Shown here: positions 37,375-49,401 of the stretch, in pieces
Numbering within the stretch: the first letter of the stretch is position 1
How the letters are laid out: every line of letters begins with the position of its first letter
NCBI GenBank assembly: GCA_019722365.1
Contig: JADFUC010000964.1
Location: 620,001 to 684,000 of the forward strand
DNA length: 64,000 nucleotides
Origin: Lithospermum erythrorhizon
Taxonomy: Eukaryota > Streptophyta > Magnoliopsida > Boraginales > Boraginaceae
Direction of reading: 5' to 3'
The notes under the pieces: model-generated
The model's input: only the letters and a program-made list of their open reading frames with translations
Database searches by the model: none
What the model was told of the DNA's origin: nothing
Translations under genes and position numbers: made by a program

Positions 37375-38839
37375 GTTTCTTTGCTAAAGCTGCTTTATAT
37401 TTTCAGGTGTGCACGTAGATTTTTAAGAGGTTAAACAGACAGGTCTCAGGAGACACGTGCAGATAGAGGCTTTAAATATTTCCTGCATGGTATGGTTTTT
37501 TTCTGTTTGTTTTTGGGAACTGATTTCTGATTTAGCATCATGGTGATTGGTGAATTTGAGTGTGCAATATGTGTGGACTGTGGAGTTGATTCTTTGGATC
37601 AGAGAACACGGATATCTAACAAAATATATAGGGTTAATGGACACAACATCACTAATGTTTTAAAAAATCTCGTGATCGTTAGCGTTTAAAAATCACTCAC
37701 ACATTTCGATTCTTCGTGTTGCTTAGATTATCGCTTTGATATTATCGTCAAAATAATAGGAATAACTTGGTCATATCATTATTTAAATATTTTTTAGTGG
37801 CCGAAACATTTACTCTTATAACGTTTGACCACTCTTTTATCCACTTAATTATCTTTTTGATCGAAAGTGGGATAGTTTAAGAGCATGTTGATCGAAATAA
37901 AATTTAACATCAATAATCAGTCTGGAACTTTTTAAAAGCATGATGTTCAATATTATTAGCAAATATATTGATGGACTTTGGAGTAATAAATAAACACGAT
38001 CATTGGTTGAAACGTTATTACATTATCCATGTTATATAAGTCAAAAGTTTTGTATTATTTCCAGTCTTGAATAATATAACGTAGGAAATGAAAATAGCTA
38101 GCTCATGACTATCACGCTTGAAGTACAGAATAATAGATAATTATTTGAATTTGATTCTTGAATCAATTCAAAAACAATATACGAAGTACCTATTATTTCC
38201 TTTATCTCTTTATTTAAGACTTATTTTTTTAAAATGATAATTTCTTTTTGAAGTCCCATTTTATCAAATTAAGTAAGAAAAAGTGAAGGAAAAATTATGT
38301 TTATAAGATGAATTCAAGTTTTTTTTTTAAATTTTGTGTAGAAGTAAATTATCTTTAAAAAAAGGAATGGAGGAAATATTATAAAGATAAAATTACTTTC
38401 AATCAGACTCCCTCTTACTTACCCTCCTAAGAAGGGAAGACTCTTCAAATGAATTGAGACACGATGTTGTATATACTTTCACAGTTATTTATATCCAACA
38501 AGGGGACGGAAGAACCAAGTGTTCATAGGATGCTAGTTTCTCTACGTTTGAATTGGTCCCTCTCATACTGGTCTAGGCTTTTGAGTTAACAGTTTTAATG
38601 CATCTTCATGTAGAGGACACATAATAAATTTGAAAGTGAGAAAGAGAATTCATTCGATTTCCATTACAGTTTGGAAATCATCTTTTTGGAGTTTTGGTTA
38701 AGCTAAACAAAGGAAACTAGTTTATGAACAAGGATAGGTTACAAGAGTTGGAACCTTGCTCTATACAGAAGTTACAGAAACATAAACTGCGCTCAACAAG
38801 CTTAGGCTACAAATTCGAAGCTCATAACGCCAACTGTCT
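37375..38839. other. spacer, promoter side of F-box gene
   Basis: No gene seen. About 38185-38380 resembles the AT-rich repeat at 44370-44557 (shared TTTTGTCAAATTA and AAGAAAAAGTG blocks). Confidence 0.5.
38185..38380. mobile_element. MITE-like AT-rich repeat, copy 1
   Basis: Shares ordered blocks with 44370-44557: CATTTT(A/G)TCAAATTA, TAAGAAAAAGTG, AAAATTATGTTT/AAAATTAAGTTT, AAATTTTGTG and a GGAATG(G/A)(A/G)GG end. Non-coding; termini worn. Confidence 0.55.
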
Positions 38840-39736
38840 TTAGCGAGGCTGTTGGATGAGGCGGGGGCTGCATTTGGGGCTAACATGCTTTGCTGGCTTT
38901 TCATGGTACCTTGGTAGTTCCAAAGGGGATTTTGGACCTCTTGAGAAGCCGAGACTCCTCACAATTGCACCATTACTGCCCAAACCTATAGCCATATGCA
39001 GTGAAACATTAGCACACAAAACGAAGAGGACATCAAGTACCCTAACCAGAGTCCTACACATACAACAAGTCCCAATGTGCCTCTTAAGAGGCTCCCAAGT
39101 CCCGACTAAGTGGGGTAAGAAGGGGGTAGTATGCAACCTTACAACTGTGATAATAGGGATACTGTTATCGGAAATGGTTTTCAGTATCGTTTATATGGAA
39201 ATGCTTAGAAAGTTCATTCATTATCACAAATGAAAACATACCAAACTTCGCCTTATTCGATCTTCTTCTCTAAAGCCAAATTAGCAAATCAAGAAACATT
39301 ATTATAAGCAAACAATCATATAACAAGACATAAACAAACCATATAACATCACATAAAACATACTGAACTTTGTATGATCATGAAGATAACGCATACCATT
39401 CTGATGCACTGCCTTAACGGCAAAACCAGAAGACTGATTCCCCTGTCCAACCCCAGCGGACATAAGGAATTCTTCATACATATCTTCCATATTCAAAATA
39501 TCCTCATCAACGCCAATATCAATGGTATCCGGAAGCAAATCAACAACGTTCTCATTACTGTCCGTGAAATTATCCTCCAACTGATTCTCACTCAGCCAAT
39601 GCTCATGGAACCCGGTTGAGGTTTTTACCAAATTCCACCACTCTGGTGAGAAATCCTCCACCTGCCTCATGTATGAGGGGATAAACAGTGGAGCATTCGG
39701 ATTCAAACTCGACTTTCCTCTAGAAACCAATGCCAT
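38840..39736 (-). CDS. ERD15: ERD15-like PAM2-motif protein
   Basis: Two coding exons, 39397-39736 and 38840-38985, joined GT-AG in frame; 161 aa, close to the family's length of about 160. The PAM2 motif [15 protein letters not shown] (residues 9-23) binds the MLLE domain of poly(A)-binding protein, and [12 protein letters not shown] is the diagnostic ERD15 block. A middle acidic section ([20 protein letters not shown]) and the end [13 protein letters not shown] also match. ERD15 genes respond quickly to dehydration, cold and ABA and act in stress signalling through PABP. An upstream AG at 39749-39750 and a donor at 40697-40698 define a ~950-bp 5'UTR intron, with the first untranslated exon ending at 40699 and a TATA-like sequence around 40764-40773. 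No lesion seen. Confidence 0.93.
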
Positions 39737-39748
39737 TTTTTCAACTTA

Positions 39749-40698
39749 CTGAAGCAAAACACACACAATGAGTTAGCTACTCACAAATTATTCAAAACTA
39801 CTAGAAAAACAAAATCAACTATTCATAACTCTAGTAAAGACAACATATAAAACATTTATCTAATAATCAATTGGTCAAACCTTTAAAAAAGTCAGATTGG
39901 TGAAAACTAACAAAATAATAAATTTTTTCATCACCACATTAATAGTTCAAGGGCTCAAAACTTAGAGAAACATTTATCTCCAAATCAATTGGTAAACAAA
40001 AGTAATTACCTACATATGAATTGGTCAAAACTAAAAAAGAACCAATCTTTTTCATCACCAAATCAATATTCAAAGCTCAACACTTATCTCCAAATCAATT
40101 GGTAAAAAAAAAGTAATTACCTCCATATCAATTGGTCAAAAATAAAAAAGAAACAATTTTTTCATCACCAAATCAACTTTTCAAAGCTTGTAGAAGCAAT
40201 AAAATCCATAATTAAAAATGCCCTTTAGACAATCCAACATCAAATCACAATATTCAGCAAGAAACTGAGTAACAAACAGTAATTAATAACAATCAGTAAT
40301 TAATCCGACAACAAATTAGGTAAATAAAAAATATTTCAAGCTGAAAATCAACTATTAGCTAACAGATCAGCTACAAAAGGTGACTACTAAGACTATGTTA
40401 GTCCCTCAATTGAGAGGCACATCCGATTAACTCCTCTGTCCATGATATTTAAGGCAGAAACTCGAGTACTCGAGGGGCAGGGGCAGCATTAGTGTGACAG
40501 TTTCACATTTATTTCAATGTCTGATGAAATTAATATAAAGATTATCAAATATATGAATTATCATATAAATATTAACCATGTTAAAATTTGTACAATTCAA
40601 CAGATCTGGTGATTAATACGGAGTATTACAAACAAACAAGAAGTAGAATTATATAAAAATAATTAGTTATAAAGAATTGAGATGAAATTGATTAGTAC
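39749..40698 (-). other. 5'UTR intron of ERD15
   Basis: Minus-strand intron from a GTACTAATC donor (exon end CCGAAG) to a TTTTGCTTCAG acceptor 12 bp before the ATG. Inferred from splice signals only. Long leader introns often raise expression in plants. Confidence 0.6.
39880..40195. repeat. three tandem ~110-bp units in ERD15 leader intron
   Basis: Units contain TTTTTCATCACCA(A/C)AT, TTATCTCCAAATCAATTGGT, AAGTAATTACCT(A/C)CATAT and AATTGGTCAAAA in order; two nearly complete copies plus partial flanking copies. Confidence 0.85.
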
Positions 40699-40773
40699 CT
40701 TCGGAAAATGTTTTGTTTTGAGATGTAATGAAATGATACACGTTTAAGGATAAGAGTGGGCACATATATAAAG

Positions 40774-43029
40774 GCAGATTTTACCGAACCGGAGGTTTGG
40801 GTGCTACCGAATCAGCCCACTCATTGAAATATCTAGAGGTGTTATTGAGAGATTTGTTGACATCTCGGTTATCCGATTCATTAAATCGACATGAGATTAT
40901 ATTTATCGGATCATGATATAATTTTTGAAGCGGATATAGATGTAAGATTGTACTTAGTCGTTAAAAAGTTAAGGTGAGGGATCTCTTATTCTTCTCGCAT
41001 ATGTGTATCAGATTGGAGACTTGACAAAATATTATTTGTGTTAAATAGATCGGTACACAAGATCTACTCTATATTGATCGGGATCTAAATTGGTCTATTT
41101 TCGCCCATTTTCACTGCTAGCTTAAAAGGTCTATTAGTTTTAATGAAAATGATTTACGAAAATAATTGAGTAAATGATTTTTAAATATGAATAATCTAAT
41201 ATGATTGGTGTGAAACGTGAGTGATGTAACTCATTTCGTTAAAGACTTAATAGTGTCCAAATACATTGACCAGAGTTTTAAACGAGGGCGATACACATGA
41301 TTGTTTCTTGAATAACCAATGAGTATTCGTCAACTACGGAGTAGTTAATTAATTACAGAGAATGACGTGTTTGTGTGGGCCCACAATGAACTTTGATCAA
41401 CGGTTGGCTAACGGAGGCTTTTTAATCGGACGGTATATAAATGTAATTTAAAATAATTGTGATGGCTTGTGAAAGCGAGTAATGCTGCGTATTCGATGTC
41501 TTTGCGAGATAATATTACGGATGAGTTAATATTGGAGAATGTGACTGATTGATGAGGCGACTCGTTTTTCATTTAGCCGATCTGTTTTCATTGGTTCTCG
41601 GTTCGGTTTCGATTAAGTTTTAGTTTTGAGACAATTTTTTGAGAACTGTAAATGTGAATTTAAAATTAAGTCCTGAACTAAGCGCAATTGATGTAATTTA
41701 CAGCAGGCTGGCTCAGTATCACGATCTGAAACAATTTTATATATCTTTGTATTCACTTATGTGTGGTTTTAGAAAGATTTATATATATCTTTGATAGATT
41801 ATCTGGAAATGTGAAACGAAGTTAAATACAAATTGGCGTTAACTTTCAAGTAATACTTGGCGTCTGAAATCTTCTGAAGATGTGAAAGGATAATAAATGA
41901 GATTGATAAATCACACATAAAATTTAGAAATGGTTCATTTCGATTATTTTCAATGAGGCATAGAAATTAGATTCGATTCTCGATGGCCAAACTGCATCGG
42001 TTTGGATTCCGTCGGTCGAAATTTCGGTTATTTTTTGTTCGATTTTGATCGGTCCAGATCGGTTTCAGATTTTATACACATCCTTATCGAGGCTGTGATG
42101 ATGCGATGTCAATATATAGATAAGTGGAATGTGGGTCCAGATAAGGAGCAGGCCTCAATGATCTGCATAATTATTTCACATGGAGGGGTTAGGTCGGTCG
42201 CTAAATGGACTGGTGCGGCTTTGTATGCTTTTTACACCTCATCTTGTCTGCCTCTTACCTTAATAATATTACTAATTTAATGCCTAATCAATCGATTAAA
42301 TTATGGCAAGACTCGTATCTTGCCAAATTTCAGTATCTTTTGGTTCAGTTTGTATTTGTAACAAATTGTTTATAGCCTTTAACGTACAAGTTTATGTATG
42401 GTATAATGTTGGTTATGTTATAAAAGTTAAAAGTAGTGTTGAAAATTGAAATATGAGAAAGAGAATAGTATTTTATTGGTGGAATTTTACACTATAAATA
42501 TTTCATTCTTGCAAATAAAAATGTACTCGAGCAATTGATAATAATATTACTCTCTTTTTTTTACTCTCTGCATGTTGTAGTAATAATAATATAGTAGTAA
42601 ACTAGTAGTAATAACAATATATAATATCGTATTAGTTTGAGTTATTAAATATCTGGTTTATTAACACGTTATCGAAGCCATGATCGTCTACATCGAATCT
42701 TTCCCCTTTCTGCAGGTATATCTTCTATCATTATCACTTTAATATTTATTTTGTTATATGTTTTTAGCATTATGAATGGCAGCTATATATTAAATTACAT
42801 AATCCACCGGCGGATATTGATATGAGTTACCACTTTATTATAGTAAACTCCGCGACTTGTTGAAGTGATACATAATAAGTGTGGATATTATTATTTTGTG
42901 GAGAGTTAAAACCATACTCCGTGTTTATTTATTTTCTTTATGTGGAGGTTTGAATTCTCATCTATCACGAAAGATAATTTCGAATAATGATACTAACTGT
43001 TATAGTTTGTAGATATTTAAAATTCCTAT
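40774..43029. other. spacer upstream of ERD15
   Basis: No gene supported. Degenerate GGTTCGGTTTCGATT-type text occurs around 41.6 and 41.95-42.07 kb. Confidence 0.45.
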
Positions 43030-43172
43030 TTACACTATCATGAACATAAATAAAATTCATCCTCATTCACACTATCATGGACATAAATAAAATTCATCAT
43101 CATTTACACTATCATGGACATAAATAAAATTCATTCTCATTTATACTATAACATCATGGACATAAATAAATT
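43030..43172. repeat. ~41-43-bp tandem repeat
   Basis: Three to four units of ACACTATCATGGACATAAA followed by TAAAATTCATC(A/C)TCATT; copies are nearly identical. Confidence 0.9.
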
Positions 43173-43206
43173 GGTAAATTAAAATCTTCATTTTACATTG
43201 CTTATA

Positions 43207-43415
43207 CTCCATCCGTTTCAAAATAGATGATTGTTTATATGAAAATTATTTTATTAAGAGATTGTAAAAAACTACATTGAGATTGTAAAAAGTTACATTG
43301 GAAATGTAAAAAGTTACATTGAAATTGTAAAAAGGTATATTAAAATTGTAAACAATCAACTATTGTGAAAAAGTAAAAAATTTCTAAATGATCATGTATT
43401 TTGAAACGGAGGGAG
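43207..43415. mobile_element. Stowaway-like MITE
   Basis: 209 bp flanked by TA. Left CTCCATCCGTTTCAAAATA and right TATTTTGAAACGGAGGGAG form terminal inverted repeats. The interior holds four tandem ~21-bp words like GTAAAAAGTTACATTGAAAT. Confidence 0.9.
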
Positions 43416-44832
43416 TATTACTTATTGATAAATTTCCATACTTTTTGATAAATTTCCTCGTATTCCTATTATCTATTCAATTGACTCCTTTATTTTTCAT
43501 TCTTTATGGGTGTTTTCATTTTCTGCTCTTGGCTTCATAAATGATTTTTCTAACTTGTGAATGTCTTCAAAGTCTGAAATTTTGACCAAGATTCTCGCTT
43601 GACCACATGCTTTTAGGACAACAGTAGCTACGCATATATCTCCTTCCATGTTGGCTTTTTGACTTGGTCAAAGTGCTACAAGCTAAGATGATCCAAATTG
43701 GAGTAGATTGGTAAAGATTTGACTTTTGAAGTTGTATCAATTGAAGGTTTGGAAATGATGTGATTGAATGAGTTTGTACGTTGTTTTTTAGGAAGACTTG
43801 ATTTTGTAATTAGTGTATATTTCAGTGAAAATTGTTAGATATGGATTGAATAAACGTATGTGATGGTTTTGTGGGATTTGGGTAAGGTAGTTAGTGGTAG
43901 TTCTGGGATTTGTGGTGGGATGAGTGAGGAAAGACAGTGGAGTGGGGGGAGTAAGGGGTGTTTAATTTAATTTTTAATTTGTTAATTTATTTTTAAAATA
44001 CCTCAAATATCTAATGTATATGTAATTTCAAATTTACCTTTTTATTAAAAAATATTCCGTCAATTTTAATAGAAAAACTTAATTTTAGGGGGCAATTTAA
44101 AAGAAATTATAACTTAGGGGGCAAACCATCAAAGATAATAGTTTTAGGGGTAACATGAGAGGATAGCAATAGTTGAGGAGGCAAAATGAAAAGAAGCCTA
44201 AAGTTAAACTATCTAGTTTATAATTTTAATTATTAATATGCTTTGAAGAAGCGCGCGCGAGGAGGAGTTAGAAGTTGGCAACCTTACTCTAACGATAACT
44301 AGGAAGTCGTTCCGAATGGATCCAATCTTGAAATCTGAATATTCTTACTCTTCTTTCGATGCTTTCTGGTACAATGTATAAAATTATAATTTATAAGAAG
44401 AATTCATTTCCTAAAATAAAATTCCATTTTTAAGGTTTCATTTTGTCAAATTAGCTAAGAAAAAGTGGAGAAAAAATTAAGTTTGATAGATGAATTTAAT
44501 TTTTTATTAAATTTTGTGCAAAAGTAAATGATTTTTAGAAATAGGAATGAGGGAGTATAAGAAGCGTAGTTAATGTAATGAGTACTTTTGATTTATTTCG
44601 TTATACCAATGAGCTAAAGAATATAAGATCTATGACTCCGAGTCTCCGACATGGTATCTTTGACGACATTTAATTTGAATTAAAACTATCGTGATAATAA
44701 TAAAGTACCTTAAAAATACTTGCATCTGATATATTTTCACATTGTTCCTCTTGTTGTTAGATTGTATACATGTGGTTTTGTTTATATAGCTCGAGTAATT
44801 TCTCAAGTTTATTTTTTAAATGGCACGAACAG
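43416..44832. other. spacer upstream of GPI1 relic
   Basis: No coding signal. Contains the second MITE-like AT-rich repeat. Confidence 0.45.
44370..44557. mobile_element. MITE-like AT-rich repeat, copy 2
   Basis: Homologous to 38185-38380; the right end is the more typical GGAATGAGGGAGTA, followed by TA. Confidence 0.55.
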
Positions 44833-47800
44833 GATGCTGTATTTTTTGCTATTAACAGCGTGAATGCTGCTAACATCTTACTTGTGAGACTTTTGGATTC
44901 TCAGGAATTTGCTAACCGTTGTCACATTGGTTGCAAGTAACTTCTATGATGCACTAGCTTCTGTTATGGTTCTCATCACTTTTTTTTATTGTTATAATAG
45001 CTGAAGTTATTATTCATTCAGGATTTCGACCTTCAGCTGGCAATATTGGTTGCATCAGTTTGGACATTATGTTATGTTATTCTTCAATTCTTCTTTAAGC
45101 TATTCAGTTTCTTACACTTGCAAAGGCATTCTGCAACCCATTTCAGATTATTCAAATCCGCTGTTCTCAGTTCTCATATTGCCCAGTCTTGCTTCACAAT
45201 GATGGTCTCTGGTAGCTGGTTTAGTTTTTAGTTGTTTTTGATATTCGACTCTCCTATCTAAGGTCTTCTGGCGATCCTGCTTGGTCCTCTCAAAGTAATG
45301 CCCTAATTTTTTTTTTTTTTTTTGGCATTTTGTTGTGCTCCATAATTTATGAAATAATCAATCTATCATTTTCCATTCTACCCCAAGTCCCTGTTTCACT
45401 TTATGTATTATGCATTCTACATCTTATCAGTTGTGGCGTGTGGTTTTTTTAATTGCTATCAATTTAAAAGAGGTATTACGTTATTTATCAGGAAAAATGG
45501 AGACCGTTACTCTTATTTATCAGGGCAATTAAGTGATAAGAATTTAGAAATTAAAAACATAGAGATTTTCATTGAAGTGCCCTATGAAAACTTTGTTAGG
45601 AGGCTAACTCATGGCCTTAGAAACCATAATCGTCGTTATAATCGAGATTCTGATTACAAATCTTTGTTAGCCTAGATATAGCTTAGAGGGGGTATAAGAA
45701 AGGTTTTTATTTTACGTTATTAACTTTATCGAGTTTTAATTTTAATAATCAAGGTGTAAAATAATGGGAATAAAGATTAATGTGATAAACCTACTACCCA
45801 ATCTCGAGAATGATTTAGTCAACAATTTAACAATCAAAATGATTAACAATAATAGTAAGGAGAAATACTTGAAAGTAAAGTAAAGAAGAAAAGACAATAC
45901 ACGATTTTAAACTTAGGGTTCCTGCTTTTATCGGCCAGGTCGGCTTTCAAATAGGGATTTTGGCAAAGATAAGCCCAGCTCTTGAAGAAATGTTTGAATA
46001 CAGCACTTGAAACTTCCTGCCGAGGTATTATAAAGGCAGCCTCCAACTAAGTGACCCGGCAGCGGTCGCCAAGCGATACATGTAGACACCATGAGGGAGA
46101 TTCGAGGTCTCGTCGTCGGGACACATCGATGCAGGAGTCTCGAAGTGCCAGTCGTCGGGACCGAGGGACCCTCTCGATGGGGTCTCGATGGTTGAATTTT
46201 TCTCTTAAAATAAAGTCGTTTATTGATTACCAAAAAGCGAAATGGCCTTGCTTGATCATTGTATGAGGCTTGTAGTGAATCAAATCTATCACTTAGGATT
46301 AGAAATAACGGACTATCGATTTTTAAAACAAATAAGATTAAATCGCAAAGTCATTACTCACGTATTTAAAACGACAATATCTTAGAGTGTAAGGGAGTTT
46401 CGCTTCCTGTGGCGCATAAACAATAAAAGAGCAGGCTGGCGAAGGGCATTTGTTAGGGAACATCATCCGTGAGCCTCCGAACATTCCGATCCCGACATTT
46501 TAAAGCGCTTGAACTTATTAAAAAAGAATAAGAAAGCAGAATACACGTTCACTTGAAAGCGAGTTAGTTCGTTTTAAACAATTTGTTATCTTAATGATTT
46601 GAATGAATACCGTTATTCCATGATCTTGGTGGCACCAAATATGTAGATTCTTATGCAGACGAATAAATTATAGACTACGTTATTACCAGAATAGAATTAC
46701 AGGCTTGTTGAAATAGTTTGAGTAATGCTCTTAGAGTCTTACAAAACCTTAAAATTTATTTGATAAATGAAATAACTTGTATCGTATGTCATATATATAA
46801 GTAGAAGCCAATTTATAAAAATTCTTCTAGTCTTCCGATGTGGTATATATTCAAATCAATTTCAACAAATTTCCACCTTGAATTGAATCCTCCGTAGATG
46901 TCAAATAAATAGAAAACTTCTCCCAAAATCATAATGCTCGAATAATCGCGGTGTAAAAAGATGTACTCGATGTACGAGTGTACCGGATCGCGGAAATCTT
47001 CCGAGATGTGACGGCGAGATGTGTCGAGATGAACACCGGGAATAGATAAAGCAATCTTTAAGGCTGCGCCTCGGCCTCCACATATTTCGCATGGCCAGGG
47101 CAAATGTACAAACCCCGAATGAAGCGAAGTTCAAGCGTCGTTGAACACCGCATGGAAACCTGCTGCAATGCCCGATATCTGGCCCAACCATATCAGCGCT
47201 TGTGAAGACGAAATGGGAGGCTAGTGAATGCAAGCATTAATACACGCTACATCAGCCCAAACGAGCGGATCCAGTCACGTCGCCCACCACTTTCCGGGGA
47301 GGCTGCTCGAGCAACAAATCCATCTGAGTAACACGCACAGGTCTCCACTTGGGCATCGTCGGACTCTTGAAGAACTATATACTCCGATGTATCGTAACCT
47401 TTCTTAGTATTAGCATCTGGTATTTCGTGAGCGTCCGATCTAAGACTATGTGACGACTATCTTGTATATGGATAAGCGGAGGCTAACCTATTTCGAGTTG
47501 CGATTTGAACAATTCCTCGTCGCGGTGACGCCTTCCAGCACTTTCATTATCTTTACGTCAGCTCAAATGCTTACAGATTCAAAATCCCAGTGCGACGGTA
47601 GAATTTCGATCTGGGTTGTTATAACGGAAGCTATCAGGAAAAGAGAAAATTAGAGTGATAAGAACTTAGAAAGTAAGAACAGAAATTTACATGAGGTATA
47701 CTAACAGAAACATTGAGACTCTCAGCGGGTTCCAGCCACAAGAAAATGCTTCACACTATAACCAGAGGTTACAATTACAGATCTTGAGCTAACTTAGCTC

Positions 47801-49401
47801 TGTAGATACATTCTGTAGCTTGAGCAGAATAGAATCGCGTCTGATATTCCTAGAGAATAGAATTACAGACTTAAGCGAAATAGATTCTGATGTCCTCACA
47901 GAGTCTTCCTGGCCTCGAAACTATTTAGTCTGAGTAAATAGCACATAATGCATATACCGTATATATAGGCCAAGGCGTTAGAAAAATTCTTCCTAGTTTT
48001 CCGATCTAGTAATCCTACTTAAGAGTCTTCTGACATATTTGTTGTAGCGCGATGAAATAATCTATATAGATATACCATATATAGGCCAAAGACACTAGAA
48101 AATTCTTTAAGTTTTCTACGATGTAGTATATATTCAAACAAGTCAATTAGACGTTATACCTGTTCATTCTGTATTCATGCAAAATTCTCTTGGAATAAAT
48201 TTTTTCAGTCGTTAATAGAAGATTGGAGCATGGGTGCCATGATATATATATAGCACACATAACATTGTTTAAAATTTTTCAAGGTGGCTCTCTTAAATAC
48301 CATTTCACATCATTACCCTGTCCTGATATCCAAATTGTTATTGTCTTCCTTTTTTAACCTGCCTTATTGTAGGCCTCAGTCATGTGTTGAATATGCAGAG
48401 AAAGCAGCTCTACAAAGGCATTCTATGTGGTCTGGTATGATGGTCGATGTTTTTCTTGGAAATGTCCTTGGCACTGTACTATGGTTTCATGCATAATCAG
48501 TTTACTTCTGGGTTTCAAGCTGTTCTGATGATATAACGAATCACGTGCTGCGCACTGGTTGTGTGTGGCTAATGGAAAACCCAGCGGGTTTCAAATTGAA
48601 CACTGATTTAGCAGGAGTTCTAGGCATGCTATCTTTAAATGCAATTCAAATCTGGTCCACATTGTGGTTCTTCATGAGTGACCTCTTCATTCATTTGATC
48701 AAACTACTTGCTCTGTCTGGAATAATTTTTGGCTTTACAGCACCTGTTGCTATGACCATTGATGTGATTTCTTTATCAACAATTCACATTTCGGCTCTTC
48801 ATAAGTTAATCTTGCTTCTTTATTCGCATCAAATACAAGCAATTTCTTCTTTATGGCGGCTTTTTAGGTAAGATTCTTAAGAGTGCCATGTAGCATTGAT
48901 AAGTTGTCAGTGATCATTTTTCCTCTGGTGCTCCTTAATGTGCTTATTTTTGGAATTTCAAGTACTTATGTCGTAGCCATGTATTAACTATAAGGGCGAG
49001 TTTACTAATATATGCTTACTGGGTTTCTTGCAGGGGTAAGAAGTGCAATCCACTTTGTGAGTACACTGTGGAGCAGCATGTATGTTGTCGGCTCTCTACT
49101 ATTTACTCCTCTGCTACTTCTATTACCAACCACTTCAGCATTCTATATGTTTTTCACCATTTTGATCACAACCATCAGCTTTATCTGTTTTACCCTTGAG
49201 GTCATTGTATCTGTTATACATGCCACCCCTTACAACAAAATTTTCCTTTGGCTGCTGAAGAAGAGAAGATTTCCTTCGGGGATGTGGCTTGAGATTATAT
49301 CAAGTCAGTGTAATCACTCTCAAAAGGTTGTCTCAATTGGATGCATTGCTTCATCATCGAAGGATTTAGAAGGATCGAATGATAATATTGGATTGATCTG
49401 A
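44833..49401 (+). pseudogene. GPI1 / PIG-Q (GPI-GlcNAc transferase subunit), broken and 5'-truncated
   Basis: Exon-like pieces: ~44833-44935 (DAVFFAINSVNAANILLVRL), 45022-~45212 (FDLQLAILVASVWTLCYVIL), 48376-~48870 and 49034-49401. Diagnostic GPI1 blocks are QSCVEYAEKAALQRHSMWS, NPAGFKLNTDLAGVLGM, LNAIQIWSTLWFF, SLWRLFR, GSLLFTPLLLLLPTTSAFY and VIHATPYNKIFLWL. GPI1/PIG-Q is a multi-pass ER protein that stabilises the first enzyme of GPI-anchor synthesis. Lesions: after FFKLFSF the family reading (LAKAFCNPFQIIQIRCSQF) continues only in another frame; TAA at 48494-48496 interrupts FHA-SVYFWVSSCSDDITNHV; about 8 residues are missing before EYTVEQHV; and an extra 4 nt after QHV shifts the frame into VVGSLLF. 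The N-terminal half of the protein is not found. Several independent breaks make a sequencing error unlikely. Confidence 0.88.
46670..48150. repeat. degenerate direct-repeat pair, possible decayed small LTR element
   Basis: Copy A (46670-46870) and copy B (47835-48012) share GAATAGAATTACAG, then TAGAGTCTT/CAGAGTCTT, CATATATATAAG/TATATATAGGCCAA, AAATTCTTC(C)TAGT and TTCCGAT. A third partial copy is at 48066-48140. The pair lies between GPI1 exons, which would give a 1.4-1.5 kb element with ~200-bp ends if these are LTRs. Confidence 0.55.
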
